A stretch of 64,000 nucleotides of DNA, from assembly GCA_034231615.1 (NCBI GenBank), contig CM067317.1, forward strand, positions 51,046,282 through 51,110,281, read 5' to 3'. Position numbers and translations under genes: made by a program. Under the pieces are notes generated by a model. It did not search any database. It was given only the letters and a program-made list of their open reading frames with translations, and was not told where the DNA came from. Each line of letters starts with the position of its first letter. Position 1 is the first letter of the stretch. Source of the DNA: Meghimatium bilineatum. Its lineage: Eukaryota; Mollusca; Gastropoda; Stylommatophora; Philomycidae. Below, one piece after another: positions 11,270-20,206 of this stretch.

Positions 11270-12960
11270 CAACTTCGCACGAAAAAGTCCATATGGAAAA
11301 GTCCATAGGTGCTCCGATCTCAGCTTCAGTAAATCTCTCAGGGTATAATGGCTGATTTTTCCGTTTCTATGTTGGTTCGCTACTCTTTTTGAAATCTTTG
11401 TTAAGGATTCTTTTCAGGTCACGCCCATCCTCACTCCCAATTCTTGCATTCTTGATATTGACTCATGCTTATTCATCTCAAAAGAAAGAACTACTAAGAG
11501 AAATAAAGATCAGGCAAATAAAATACTTTGGACACATTAAAAGACATGACACCCTATTGAAGACCTTACTTGAGGGTAAAGTCAAAGGGAAGCGAGCAAG
11601 AGGTAGGCAGAGATACAAGTGGGAGAGTAACATTACACGATGGAAAGGTTACAGTCTAGCAGAGTGCACCACCAAGACAAGAGACAGGAGATGTTGGAGA
11701 TACGTTGCAGCCAACCTTCGTTGCGGAGACGGCACTTGATGATGATGATTCATCTCAAAATCCTCTTATCGTGAGGACTCACGAAGAGCAGTGAGTATTT
11801 CTGCTCTGTCCATAGGCTGACCATCTGTTGTGGTGGCGAGACTAGCTAATTTGTCGGCATGTTCGTTTCCCTCCATGCCCGCATGTCCGGGGATGAAAAT
11901 AAGCGTGAGTTTTCGTAGTGATGCCCGCATTTTAGCTCTCTCCAATGACTCCGCTCATTCCTACGTACATCACCTGTTTTGACTTTCTAAATCATATTTA
12001 GTTAATCAATAGTATGCAAGCATGGGAATAGGTTTTCGACTCCAGCCAGTAAAGGGCCTGGGTTACGGCGAATACTTCCATAGTTAGACTGCTCGTTGTT
12101 GCGGTAAAGGCACCACTGGCTTCGTGTACTGTTTTCCCTTTTGATCTGACAGAAAAGGCCGACGGATGACCGATCCGTCCGTGTAAATCACATCTGAATC
12201 ATCAGCATTCTCGCATATTAGTGCCTTGACCTCAGCATCCACGCTTACGTGGTTGTGTTTTTTGCACTCTGTTGAGTGTAATGGTGGTCTTGACTGCCTC
12301 TTGAAAAAACGTAGGAATAGGTATCCATTCCTCACCAGGAGCTATGCCTTCTGGGGCGCAGATATGTTTAACGGTATCCTCGGCCTGACCCATCCACGGT
12401 TTATCTCTCTTGAGCCTGCTTCCCTTCATATGATGGAGCTTGCTGTGTAGTATGTGGTCTATGTCAGAACTCACTCTAAGGTATGCACTTGCACACCACA
12501 AATCAATTCTATGAAATATGCTCGGAAAATCAAGGAGAAATCTCATAGCCACACAGGGTGTGTCTCTTGTGCATCCAAGAATGATCCACATCGCTTCGTT
12601 TTGAATCCTCTCCAGCCTCTCAATCTGTGTGTGACTGGTGGTGATAGTAGCACCTGCATATTCAATGACAGGGAGGACAAGAGCCTCGTATAAGATTACG
12701 AGCTGTGGTTGTTTAGTGTCAGCCGCTTCCATTACTCTCAGAACTGAAAGTCCTTTGTGGACCTTAGCGATAACATGATCAAAGTGTACCTGGAAACACA
12801 GACTACGATCAAATCACACGCCCAGGTATTGTAGGGATGAGGTCCTGATTATATCGTACCCTCTCATCTCCACAGAGGGAAGTGTATTATGTGCAGTAAA
12901 TATCCCAGATTGCTACAGGTGTCTGTTTTCGAAAGATTCAATTGGTCAATCAACACCGTT
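11270..12960 (-). mobile_element. LINE C-like relic (C'), interrupted by LINE G
   Basis: Diverged minus-strand relative of LINE C. The 12232-12732 frame carries VIEYAGATI...TQIERLERIQNEAMWIILGCTRDT and WMGQAEDTV, parallel to C3. 12084-12335 holds an RNase H start (VIYTDGSVIRR). About 11815-11920 reads back as GHAGMEGNEHADKLAS. Stops and frameshifts throughout. The 3' part is split at 11484-11747 by a short LINE. A paralogous piece at 35600-36200 preserves the unoccupied site. Confidence 0.85.
11484..11747 (+). mobile_element. LINE G copy 2, 264-bp 5'-truncated insertion
   Basis: Last part of an RTE-like ORF: IRQIKYFGHIKRHDTLLKTL, KRARGRQRYKWE, ending ANLRCGDGT with the stop inside a TGA repeat tail (11737-11747). 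The insertion is bounded by a perfect 13-base duplication, ATTCATCTCAAAA, at 11471-11483 and 11748-11760. Typical target-primed 5' truncation. Confidence 0.93.
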
Positions 12961-12989
12961 AGTAGCTTGAGTCAATGATGAAATCTGTG

Positions 12990-13335
12990 CTGAAGAGTTA
13001 CCTTCATTTTTTTACTTAGGCACATGGGTGTTAAAGGAAATGATAGAGCAGACAGACTTCCCAGCATGGTCATAGTGACTAGTGACAGTCAATGGACAGT
13101 GCTGATATTTTGAATGCAATCATGGAGTTACACCATTTGCAAGATATGGAGTGTATTTCTTCTGTGTATGGCTAGAGTGCAGTACCTTGTAGTGAAGCAT
13201 GGTGTTGCATGAAATGAGCAGCATGTAGGAATCGAAAGAAAAGTTATCAACCAACACAGAACTGGAACAGTCAGTTGCCACATGCTGAAGGACATACTGA
13301 ATATGAGATTGTAGCACCTATGGACTTGTCTGGAA
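12990..13335 (+). mobile_element. LINE C-like relic (C''), plus strand
   Basis: A decayed C-terminal LINE piece: MGVKGNDRADRL at about 13024-13060 (RNase H end) and INQHRTGTV at about 13250-13275, aligning with GVRGNERADQL and VNQHRTGTV in LINE C copies. It lies head-to-head with C'. Confidence 0.65.
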
Positions 13336-14599
13336 TGTCATGGTGATCTTATGACTACTTAACTGAATTGTTAATTGTTTTTTATTAGTGTTTCTGCTCA
13401 TGTTCTTAGATTTTATTGTGCAATTTACGTAAATTTAAAAAAGAACAGCATTGTGATAATGGGAGTTTCATTCTGCAAGAAACTTGCTGTAATTCAATGT
13501 ACGACAAAGTATAGAAATAGGACCTATCTTATATGTCAAGATGCTAAAACATAGTTACAGAAAGTTATGAGGGGAAATTAATTAATTAATTAAAACTAAT
13601 GTGGAAAACAAAATAGAAATACAATTGGTGCTTATTAAAGGTTAGATTATGGGGATGCAAAATCCAGTAATGTGTCAATGTGTGCGGCAGACGGTGGTTG
13701 CACCAGTAGTTGTTGTATGCGCATGTATGAAATGGTGACCGTGCTCCATGCATGTGCAAGGAATGAGTAGAGTGCAGTATAGGATTTTGGCGGTTAGGGG
13801 TGAGAAGGGGAAGGACTTTTTGCTAATGACATTCATAAGATGGTTCCTGTGTATGCCGAGAACTGTTTATCGTGTAAAGCAGTCATAACAGGGTAAATAC
13901 ATTTTTAAAAAGACATGCATTGCTTGTTGATAAAGCACAACCTGGCCATTCTTTAAACAATTGCAACAGAAGTAGCTTTGTTGTAGGCGGTGAAAATGAT
14001 TAGAGTTACAGGTAAATAACAAATAAGCAAGGTAACAATTACAATATAATATTTGCATGGTTGAGCCTACTGCATAACCAATTGAAATTCTGGAAAATGT
14101 GTTCACAATATATACCCAGAGAACTGAAAGTCAAGATTTCTATACTGCAGATATTGCTGCACCGATAAATTGATGGACATCAATATTTATGGAAATTATG
14201 TGGAGAAATAAAGCAATAATGCCAATTAAAACTGTATAGCTTTCATACTTGTATCATGTTTATTTATTTTTTCCCAGCCATTTGTGACTTACTTATTGAC
14301 TTCCCCTTGTAGTTGAGCTATGAGTCAGCATTGTGCACAGTTTTACTTATAAATGTTTAGTGGTTAACTAGAATCTTCCCTAGTGTCACAATTAGTACAA
14401 TCTCAATAGTGATAGAATTATCATAGACCTTCACGGAACATAAGCTCTGGTACCCATTTCCTGGTATCTACTTTGACCATAATTTAATTCTTAGTTGTCA
14501 GATATTTATTAAATACATAAAAATTCACTTTTATTTTTTACTCATAGAATTGTACTTGACATTTCAATGACTTGATTTTGGTTTCTTTTTCGATGATAG
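13336..14599. other. Intron sequence, nothing recognised
   Basis: No coding similarity, terminal repeat or tail that I can defend. A short TAAT run (about 13575-13595) is the only simple repeat. Confidence 0.4.
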
Positions 14600-14687
14600 C
14601 TTCATCTTTCATCAAGGTCAGAAGATTTATGCGCCCCGATTGTTGCTGAGCCAGTTCAGATTTCTCGACAGAATTGTTGATGGAAAG
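14600..14687 (+). CDS. FANCD2: FANCD2 exon w3
   Basis: 88 bases. The first base completes GA|C from w2, then 29 codons containing QKIYAPRLLLSQFRFLDRIV and ending DGK. Vertebrate FANCD2 has the same PRL..SQ...LDR.VDGK pattern. The polypyrimidine tract GGTTTCTTTTTCGATGATAG precedes; the donor is GTTTGT, phase 0. A later AG (14620-14621) would also leave an open exon, but only the 14600 start fits the phase of w2. Confidence 0.88.
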
Positions 14688-14704
14688 GTTTGTTATCTTT
14701 ATTT

Positions 14705-15260
14705 AGTAATCTTCCTTGTCCATGTAGCAACCAGGGCCTGGACTTCTAGTTCAGGGTGCAAAAATAGGTTCACTGTCTTCTTTCCAGGAATTTTGTAGGA
14801 GACAACTAAGGAAAGTCTGGATATGGGCAGACAGTGTGTAAAAAAAGCATCATCACACCATATCTCAATTTCTTATATTTATCTTCTATCAAATAATGTG
14901 AATGAATGAGGAAGAGATGCAGACCAGTAGACATTGAACCTTTGACCTTCTGTGGCAGACTCCTAGGTGGTGGGTAATGCTAGATTTGCCGTCACTGCAG
15001 ATGGAGCAACAAATCTGATAGAAGAATGATTAGTTAGTTGATCCAGATGTGTGTGCTGTGCCTCTTGCAGGACGTAGTAATCCCGGGATACTGGCGCACT
15101 AGAATACCACTATTTATGAACTAAACATGCATCCATAAACACCCCCTTACACTACCATGCCTTTGAGGCATTATATTATTCTGGTTGTAGCCTGAGTTAC
15201 ACAACTGAGGAGAACCTGTGCTGTTGTCAGAAAGGCTATTAGCTGTCAAGAGCTATTTGC
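14705..15260 (+). repeat. Dispersed repeat R, copy 1
   Basis: About 550 bases shared with 40690-41290 (same strand) and 43455-44060 (reverse). Shared blocks include CTAGTTCAG..TGCAAA, ATTTCTTAT.TTTATCTTCTAT, GGCAGGACRT and GTCAGAAAGGCTAT. No coding frame is conserved between copies. The family is unknown to me. Confidence 0.7.
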
Positions 15261-15565
15261 TCACAGCTAAAGGGATTATTTCACCATCTTATGCTGTGTG
15301 TTGTCAAAAAGGGGATGAAAGAATAGAGGCACTGGTACCTGCCATGCATGTCGTAAAAGTGACTATGGATGTTTAGGGATACAGTTGGCTGTTTTATCCT
15401 ATATTTAAAAGTATCCAAAAAGCATGCTGGAGTCAAATATGTCAGGCTAAAAGGCACAGCTATTTCAACCAAGCTGTAAACCATGGGATAACGCATTCCA
15501 TTCTCTGGATTGCATCATACTAACCAGCAGGAGTTTGAGAACGAATGCAGAAAACCAAGACAAAA
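15261..15565 (+). repeat. Dispersed repeat Q, copy 1
   Basis: SINE-like repeat: an internal TGCCATGCATGTCGTAAAA block, then a GCTGTAAACCATG block and a 3' end CAGGAGTTTGAGAACGAATG. Relatives lie at 35195, 41291, 44165 (reverse), 48430, 50935 and 60185, with 3'-end fragments at 29440 and 53283. It follows repeat R directly here and at 41 kb. Confidence 0.7.
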
Positions 15566-15589
15566 TAGATAGTAAGATGAAAAAATACC

Positions 15590-15790
15590 ACGCAGGCAGG
15601 GCCGGATTAACACCTTCAAGGGTCTTAAGCACTTAAAGATTTTGGGGCACCCTTAACAAATATACATACACACATACATGTTCACGTATACATACTCATA
15701 TATATGTGCAAATGTACATACATGTATGCATATATAAATGTATATAATTAAATACCTTATACAATTAAACACCTTATACTCACTCATTTT
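15590..15790. repeat. GGCCGGATTAAC-type repeat start and ATAC-rich simple sequence
   Basis: GGGCCGGATTAACACCTTCA at about 15599-15618 and a GGGGCACCC block look like the end of a dispersed repeat. They run into degenerate ATAC/TATG simple sequence (about 15660-15760). Confidence 0.4.
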
Positions 15791-15909
15791 CTTTTTTATT
15801 CAATAATCACTGTATATATAGATTTCTTGAGAGGTGCATATTTTGGGCAAGGGTGGGTGTTGGTACAGATTAGTCTATTTTTTGCTGTTTGTTGTTTATT
15901 AAACAGGTG

Positions 15910-16670
15910 GCCAGCATCTGCTCATATCCTCCAATATGACAGAATGGGTTGATGTTGTTTTGGAACCTAGATCGCCACCTGAACTCTACTAGGCAGCTGT
16001 TTAAGTGGTGTCATGCTGTTCCGCTGTGTTTCTTGTTTCTCCACTTTGCACTTCCCCACATACGATCCACTGTTTGGGTATGAGCTCCTGTAACTTGATC
16101 CAAAAGTTGTATCTGTAGTTCACTGTTAGGTGTGCGAAGTCTGCTCTCTCAATCTCTGTTGTCTAATATCTTCTTCAGCAGTCGGAGTATATCATAGATC
16201 CAGGCTCGACATTGTCAGCGAATACCTTTAGTAAGGTATTCGAATTTCCTATTAAGATATTAACTTCTATCTTTCACTGACAGCATCCCGTGTCTCATGA
16301 TATAGGCCACCAAATATCTTCTGTTTAGGCAACACTTTGTTAGAGTTTACCTTTTGTTTGAAATAGGATTTCATCTCCCTCCTTGATTATTTCTTCTATC
16401 TGATGCGCCTTTGTTGCAACTGTGTCATGCTGCATACACAAACTTCACGCATAAATACATTCCATTCAACCACTGTAGACTTGTTCATCTGCAATTCTCT
16501 TGCAGGCCATTCAGAAAATGTGATTTGGAAAGCCCATCCATAGATGAATCAACATATCTTCACTAACGGAATCTTAGTGAGTTGCAAACACATGTCGACC
16601 TTTACATTTTATGCGATGTTGGTGTTGCCGTGCATTGCATTTCCATTGAATCTTTCCACCATTGTGGTAA
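15910..16670 (-). pseudogene. Merlin-type transposase relic
   Basis: Minus-strand translation, over several frames, gives the ordered signature of the Merlin / IS1016-related DDE transposase. From N to C: a HRIKCKGRHVF remnant (about 16570-16605); KIPLVKI...FIYGWAF; LQMNKSTVVEWNVFMREVC (about 16435-16495); LPKQKIFGGLYHETRDA (about 16280-16330); EPGSMIYSD with the second catalytic Asp (about 16175-16205); TGAHTQTVDRMWGSAKWRN (about 16030-16090). At least three stops and several frameshifts make it dead. No terminal repeats found. Confidence 0.82.
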
Positions 16671-16807
16671 TATAAGGTGATTGGATGATTACAACGTGCT
16701 GGCAAATGTGCCAAACTATAAAGGTGTCAGTTATGGACCATCTATGTGCTAAATTCGTGAAACCTATGCATTACTGGAAAACATAGAGCTGCGTATTTCT
16801 TCCTTTA

Positions 16808-16827
16808 TATATATATATATATATATA
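16808..16827. repeat. (TA)n microsatellite
   Basis: Uninterrupted alternating TA of about 20 bases. It directly precedes the LINE L relic. Confidence 0.8.
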
Positions 16828-16849
16828 ATTCTGTCACCTGATGAAAATG

Positions 16850-17095
16850 AACTCAAACCAAATTTGAATAAGAGCATATAACAAGAGAGTATCAAGATAT
16901 AGAGCCAAAGATGTACCAACAAAATGGTCTATAGAAAACATCAAGATAATCTTGAACAAACTTGGACTCGACATAATCAAGGCAACACATCTAGCCTTGG
17001 AATGACAACTGAGGCTTCCACCCTAACACTTAACGGCATGTGTGGATACAATCAGCCATCATTCACCTAGGGAAAACAATAGACAATAAATATAT
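16850..17095 (+). mobile_element. LINE L relic, copy 1
   Basis: C-terminal end of an RTE-like ORF: frames read ...STKWSIENIKIILNKLGLD and a distal LNGMCGYNQPSF, parallel to the better copy at 27891-28279. It ends in the family-specific ACAATAG. Carries several stops. Confidence 0.6.
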
Positions 17096-17599
17096 GTTTG
17101 GTAATTTTAAAAATATAATTTTAGCAAGATTCATTCTTGTCACCTTCTAGTCCAATATACTGCAGTAGCATAGATAACTTAAATGCGACATATATAACAT
17201 TCAAGATAAATAGAATCTCTCTACATTTCAACCAATTGAGAAATCCAACAGTTCACTATGATGGTAAATTATAGCTCAAATAATTGAAATAGATCTTTTC
17301 TTTAACTTTATTACAGTGGAGTTGGTGTTGAAAATGTCTATACCTTTAGATGATTTGACATGCCATTACTGTACAATCAAGGGAGGCTGAAATTGGTTTA
17401 AGCATCAGACTTTTTCCAGTTGACATAGCTAAAGTAATTGAAATCTGACTAGTTGGATTAGGGAACTTTTGATAGGAAGAGAACTGGCTACCTCCCCTTC
17501 AAATGTAAAGGCTTGATACTGTGAGGTCTCTAAGCACTTCACTAAAATGGGACATTTTGTACTATATCATTACCATTTTTTACATTGATGCATATCAAC

Positions 17600-17890
17600 T
17601 TCACATGTGTCATGTGACGTATTCCTTCCAGAACGTTGTCTTCTGAATGAACTCTCTGAACCTCTCTCTGTCTTGGACGATGTGGCTTGCATTTTCTAGC
17701 GATGTATTCATATTATCTTTAATGGCGTCAGTCCATCGTCTTCTTGGTCTGCCCCTTCTCCTCTTCCCAGGTACTCTTCCTTCCATTATTTGTCTTTCTA
17801 AACAGTTATGTCTCTTTATATGACCAAACAGGCGTAGTTTTCTTTTTGTTATTGTGTTTAGTAACCAACACTCTGGAATATTCAGTGTGT
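17600..17890 (-). mobile_element. LINE H 3' fragment, copy 1
   Basis: The minus strand encodes LRLFGHIKRHNCLERQIMEG, RRRGRPRRRWTDAIKDNMNT and ends WKEYVT followed by TGA. This is the characteristic C-terminus of RTE-like LINEs. The same 3' end recurs at 33110, 39563, 48000, 53020 and 54868. Confidence 0.8.
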
Positions 17891-17964
17891 CCATTTTCAA
17901 TGGATTAACTTCACATGAGATATAGATATTCCAGAATTTGTCATGAATATTATTTTCATAACAG

Positions 17965-18089
17965 GAATTATCAAAAAAACTGTTGGAGATTCTGAACATT
18001 GTATCAGTGGACATACAGAAGGAAATCATGGCTTGCATTCCAGACATTATTGAAGACACAGAGCATGGCGATGTTGCAAAAAAACTGCG
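17965..18089 (+). CDS. FANCD2: FANCD2 exon w4
   Basis: 125 bases, entering phase 0 and leaving phase 2. It encodes ELSKKLLEILNIVSVDIQKE and then IMACIPDIIEDTEHGDVAKKL. Vertebrate FANCD2 has the same E/DI..LPEI..D..H.DV.KEL pattern. Acceptor ATTTTCATAACAG, donor GTAAGA. The final CG is completed by T at 25127 to an Arg codon. Confidence 0.93.
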
Positions 18090-18801
18090 GTAAGATTCTT
18101 CATGACTGCACTAAATCTTCGTGTAATCCACATGGAATACAAGTTTACTCTTTCTTACATTCTCATATTATGATGTTCTTTCTTTTGAACTAGAATCAGA
18201 TGGGAGGACAACAATAGGCGTAGACATTCCTTGAGATACCAAGCAATGGAACAAAGCCATGTAGAAAATTGTCAATAGTGTCATCATGCACATCTTTCAA
18301 ACATACACATCTCATTATAATGATGGAACGGAAAGTAGAAATTTTCCACTCTTGTTCCCTATGCCAGGTGGTACTTTTACTTTCAGCTCTAGATTAGTGT
18401 TTCTCTGGCATTATTTTTGATGGTGAGATTTCCCATACCTTTTGCATGTCTCAGATGATTGTTTGACTAAATGTGGCTTAGGTTGCACTGCCATGAGTTT
18501 GACAGTTTTCTACATTGGAGGAGACTTTGCATGACTTTCATTAAATCTCGAGGGTACACTTTAGATGAAAAAAGTACAGGCAAGGGTCGTCAGCTGGCTT
18601 CACCACAGCAGAGCTGGTGTGGGTTAGTCAACCTCACACCCTTCCTTATTAGTTGCCTGGCAGGTGGCAGTATTACTATTCAGTGTTTCTATGTGGGACC
18701 ACCTATCTATCACTGTTGCAGGTGTTAAACCTGCAACAGTGATAGATAGGAAGAGGTTAACTATGAGAATCTTTAGAGCTTTCTTTCAAGCATCCAGCTC
18801 C
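18090..18801. other. Intron sequence with a perfect hairpin at its end
   Basis: No recognised element in most of this stretch. A perfect inverted repeat lies at 18702-18750. Confidence 0.5.
18702..18750. repeat. Perfect 22-bp palindrome with 5-base loop
   Basis: Arms 18702-18723 and 18729-18750 are exact reverse complements (core CACTGTTGCAGG), with loop GTTAA. The arms start and end with CCTATC and GATAGG, and the flanks do not extend the pairing. Confidence 0.95.
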
Positions 18802-18807
18802 TAGCGA

Positions 18808-19190
18808 AGTGTGTAATACTGTACTGTGTATACTAGTGTGCAGTGTGTAATACTGTACTTTGTATACTAGTGTACAGTGTGTAATACTGTACTTTGTATA
18901 CTAGTGTGCAGTGTGTAATACTGTACTGTGTATACTAGTGTGCAGTGTGTAATACTGTACTTTGTATACTAGTGTACAGTGTGTAATAGTGTACAGTGTG
19001 TAATAGTGTACAGTGTGTAATAGTGTACAGTGTGTAATAGTGTAAATGTTGTAATATTGTACAGTGTGTAATATTCTAGAGTGTGTGTTATTCTACAGTG
19101 TGTAATACTCTATGGTGTGTAATACTCTACGGTGTGTAATAATCTAGTGTGTAATAATCTACAGTGTGTAATACTCTACAGTAAAACTAT
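18808..19190. repeat. Minisatellite, left block
   Basis: Tandem array based on AGTGTGTAATACTGTACTNTG-like units of about 35 bases that collapse to 16-17-base units (CAGTGTGTAATAGTGTA) in its right part. The array resumes at 19675 beyond a LINE insertion. Confidence 0.92.
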
Positions 19191-19194
19191 CTAT

Positions 19195-19670
19195 CTATAC
19201 GCTGTGGCCCTTGTTTGCCTTGCAGCATCATGGGTGGAAGAGTTCCATGGAGATGGCCTTCTGGTGTGCTGTTTGTAAGTTTGTTCCTGTGCCTTCTTTG
19301 ATTTCTGTGATATATATTTTACATGGTCTGCCTCTGGCTTTATAGCCGTTATGTCTTTATGTCATGGCCATCTGTGGCAGGCTATCTGTTGGTAATCTGG
19401 AAGCGTGTGAAAACCACTTGATCTGTTGTCTTTTGATGTGTTCCAATACTGGTATTGTTTTGGTTATCTGTCTGATGTTATCATTTCTAATTCTATCTCC
19501 TAATGGCACTCCGAGTATTCTTCGTAGACATGTCATTTCTACTGTCACTATTTTTCTTTTTGTCTTGTGCTGTCATTGTCCAGGTTTGGCACTAGGTAGC
19601 ACAGTGATGAAATAATAGTAGTCCTGTATAATGCAACTTTAGTGTCTATGTTTACATTTTTGTTCTTGAA
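19195..19670 (-). mobile_element. LINE I fragment, copy 1, inside the minisatellite
   Basis: The minus strand encodes MTCLRRILGVPLGDRIRN, HIKRQQIKWFSHASRLP and PQMAMT, an RTE-like C-terminus. It is the same family as 58320-59870, including the 3' end AACAAGGGCCACAGC and a TAGA-repeat tail. Minisatellite units flank both ends. Confidence 0.8.
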
Positions 19671-19674
19671 ATAT

Positions 19675-19785
19675 ACTGTGTGTAATAATCTACGATGTGT
19701 AATACTCTACAATAAAACTCTACAGTGTATAATACTCTACAGTGTGTAATACTCTACAATCTACAGTGTGTGCTACTGTACGCAG
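19675..19785. repeat. Minisatellite, right block
   Basis: GTGTGTAATACTCTAC-type units continue the array at 18808-19190 beyond the LINE fragment. Confidence 0.85.
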
Positions 19786-19848
19786 AGACTTCTAATTAAG
19801 TATTTGATAGCTATTATTCATTCTTGTTTTACCTATGTGCTGCAATTT

Positions 19849-19861
19849 GGGGGGGGGGGGG
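19849..19861. repeat. Poly-G run (13)
   Basis: Thirteen consecutive G. Flanking sequence shows no element. Confidence 0.9.
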
Positions 19862-19964
19862 TAGGATTTTTCCAGAACTTTCTTTCATGCCCGGAAAGCT
19901 CGATCTCTAAGTAATGTGCAATGCCTGGAGAAAAACAATTCTTATTAGGGCTGTTCTATGGGTG

Positions 19965-20205
19965 TATACAATATCAAGTAAAACATTATCAATATCTTGG
20001 ACACTTAGTCACAAATGACAGCAGATGTAAAATAAAAGTTAAAAGGAGAATAGGAATGGCTAAAAGTATGACATGAGGAAATTAGTAACATCTATACAAA
20101 TTGCAAACAAGTTATAAATGAGAATTATAAAATGCTACATTTATTCTATTTTAATGTATGGCTCAGAAACATTGGCACTAAACAAATTAGAAGATAGAAT
20201 TTATG
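19965..20205 (+). mobile_element. LINE G fragment, copy 3
   Basis: Plus-strand sequence parallel to LINE G copy 1 (34450-34690): TATCTTGGACACTTAGTCAC, then a frame with YGSETLALNKLEDRIYAF. It stops abruptly at about 20205, where the 3' tail of LINE A begins. Confidence 0.75.
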
Positions 20206-20206
20206 C

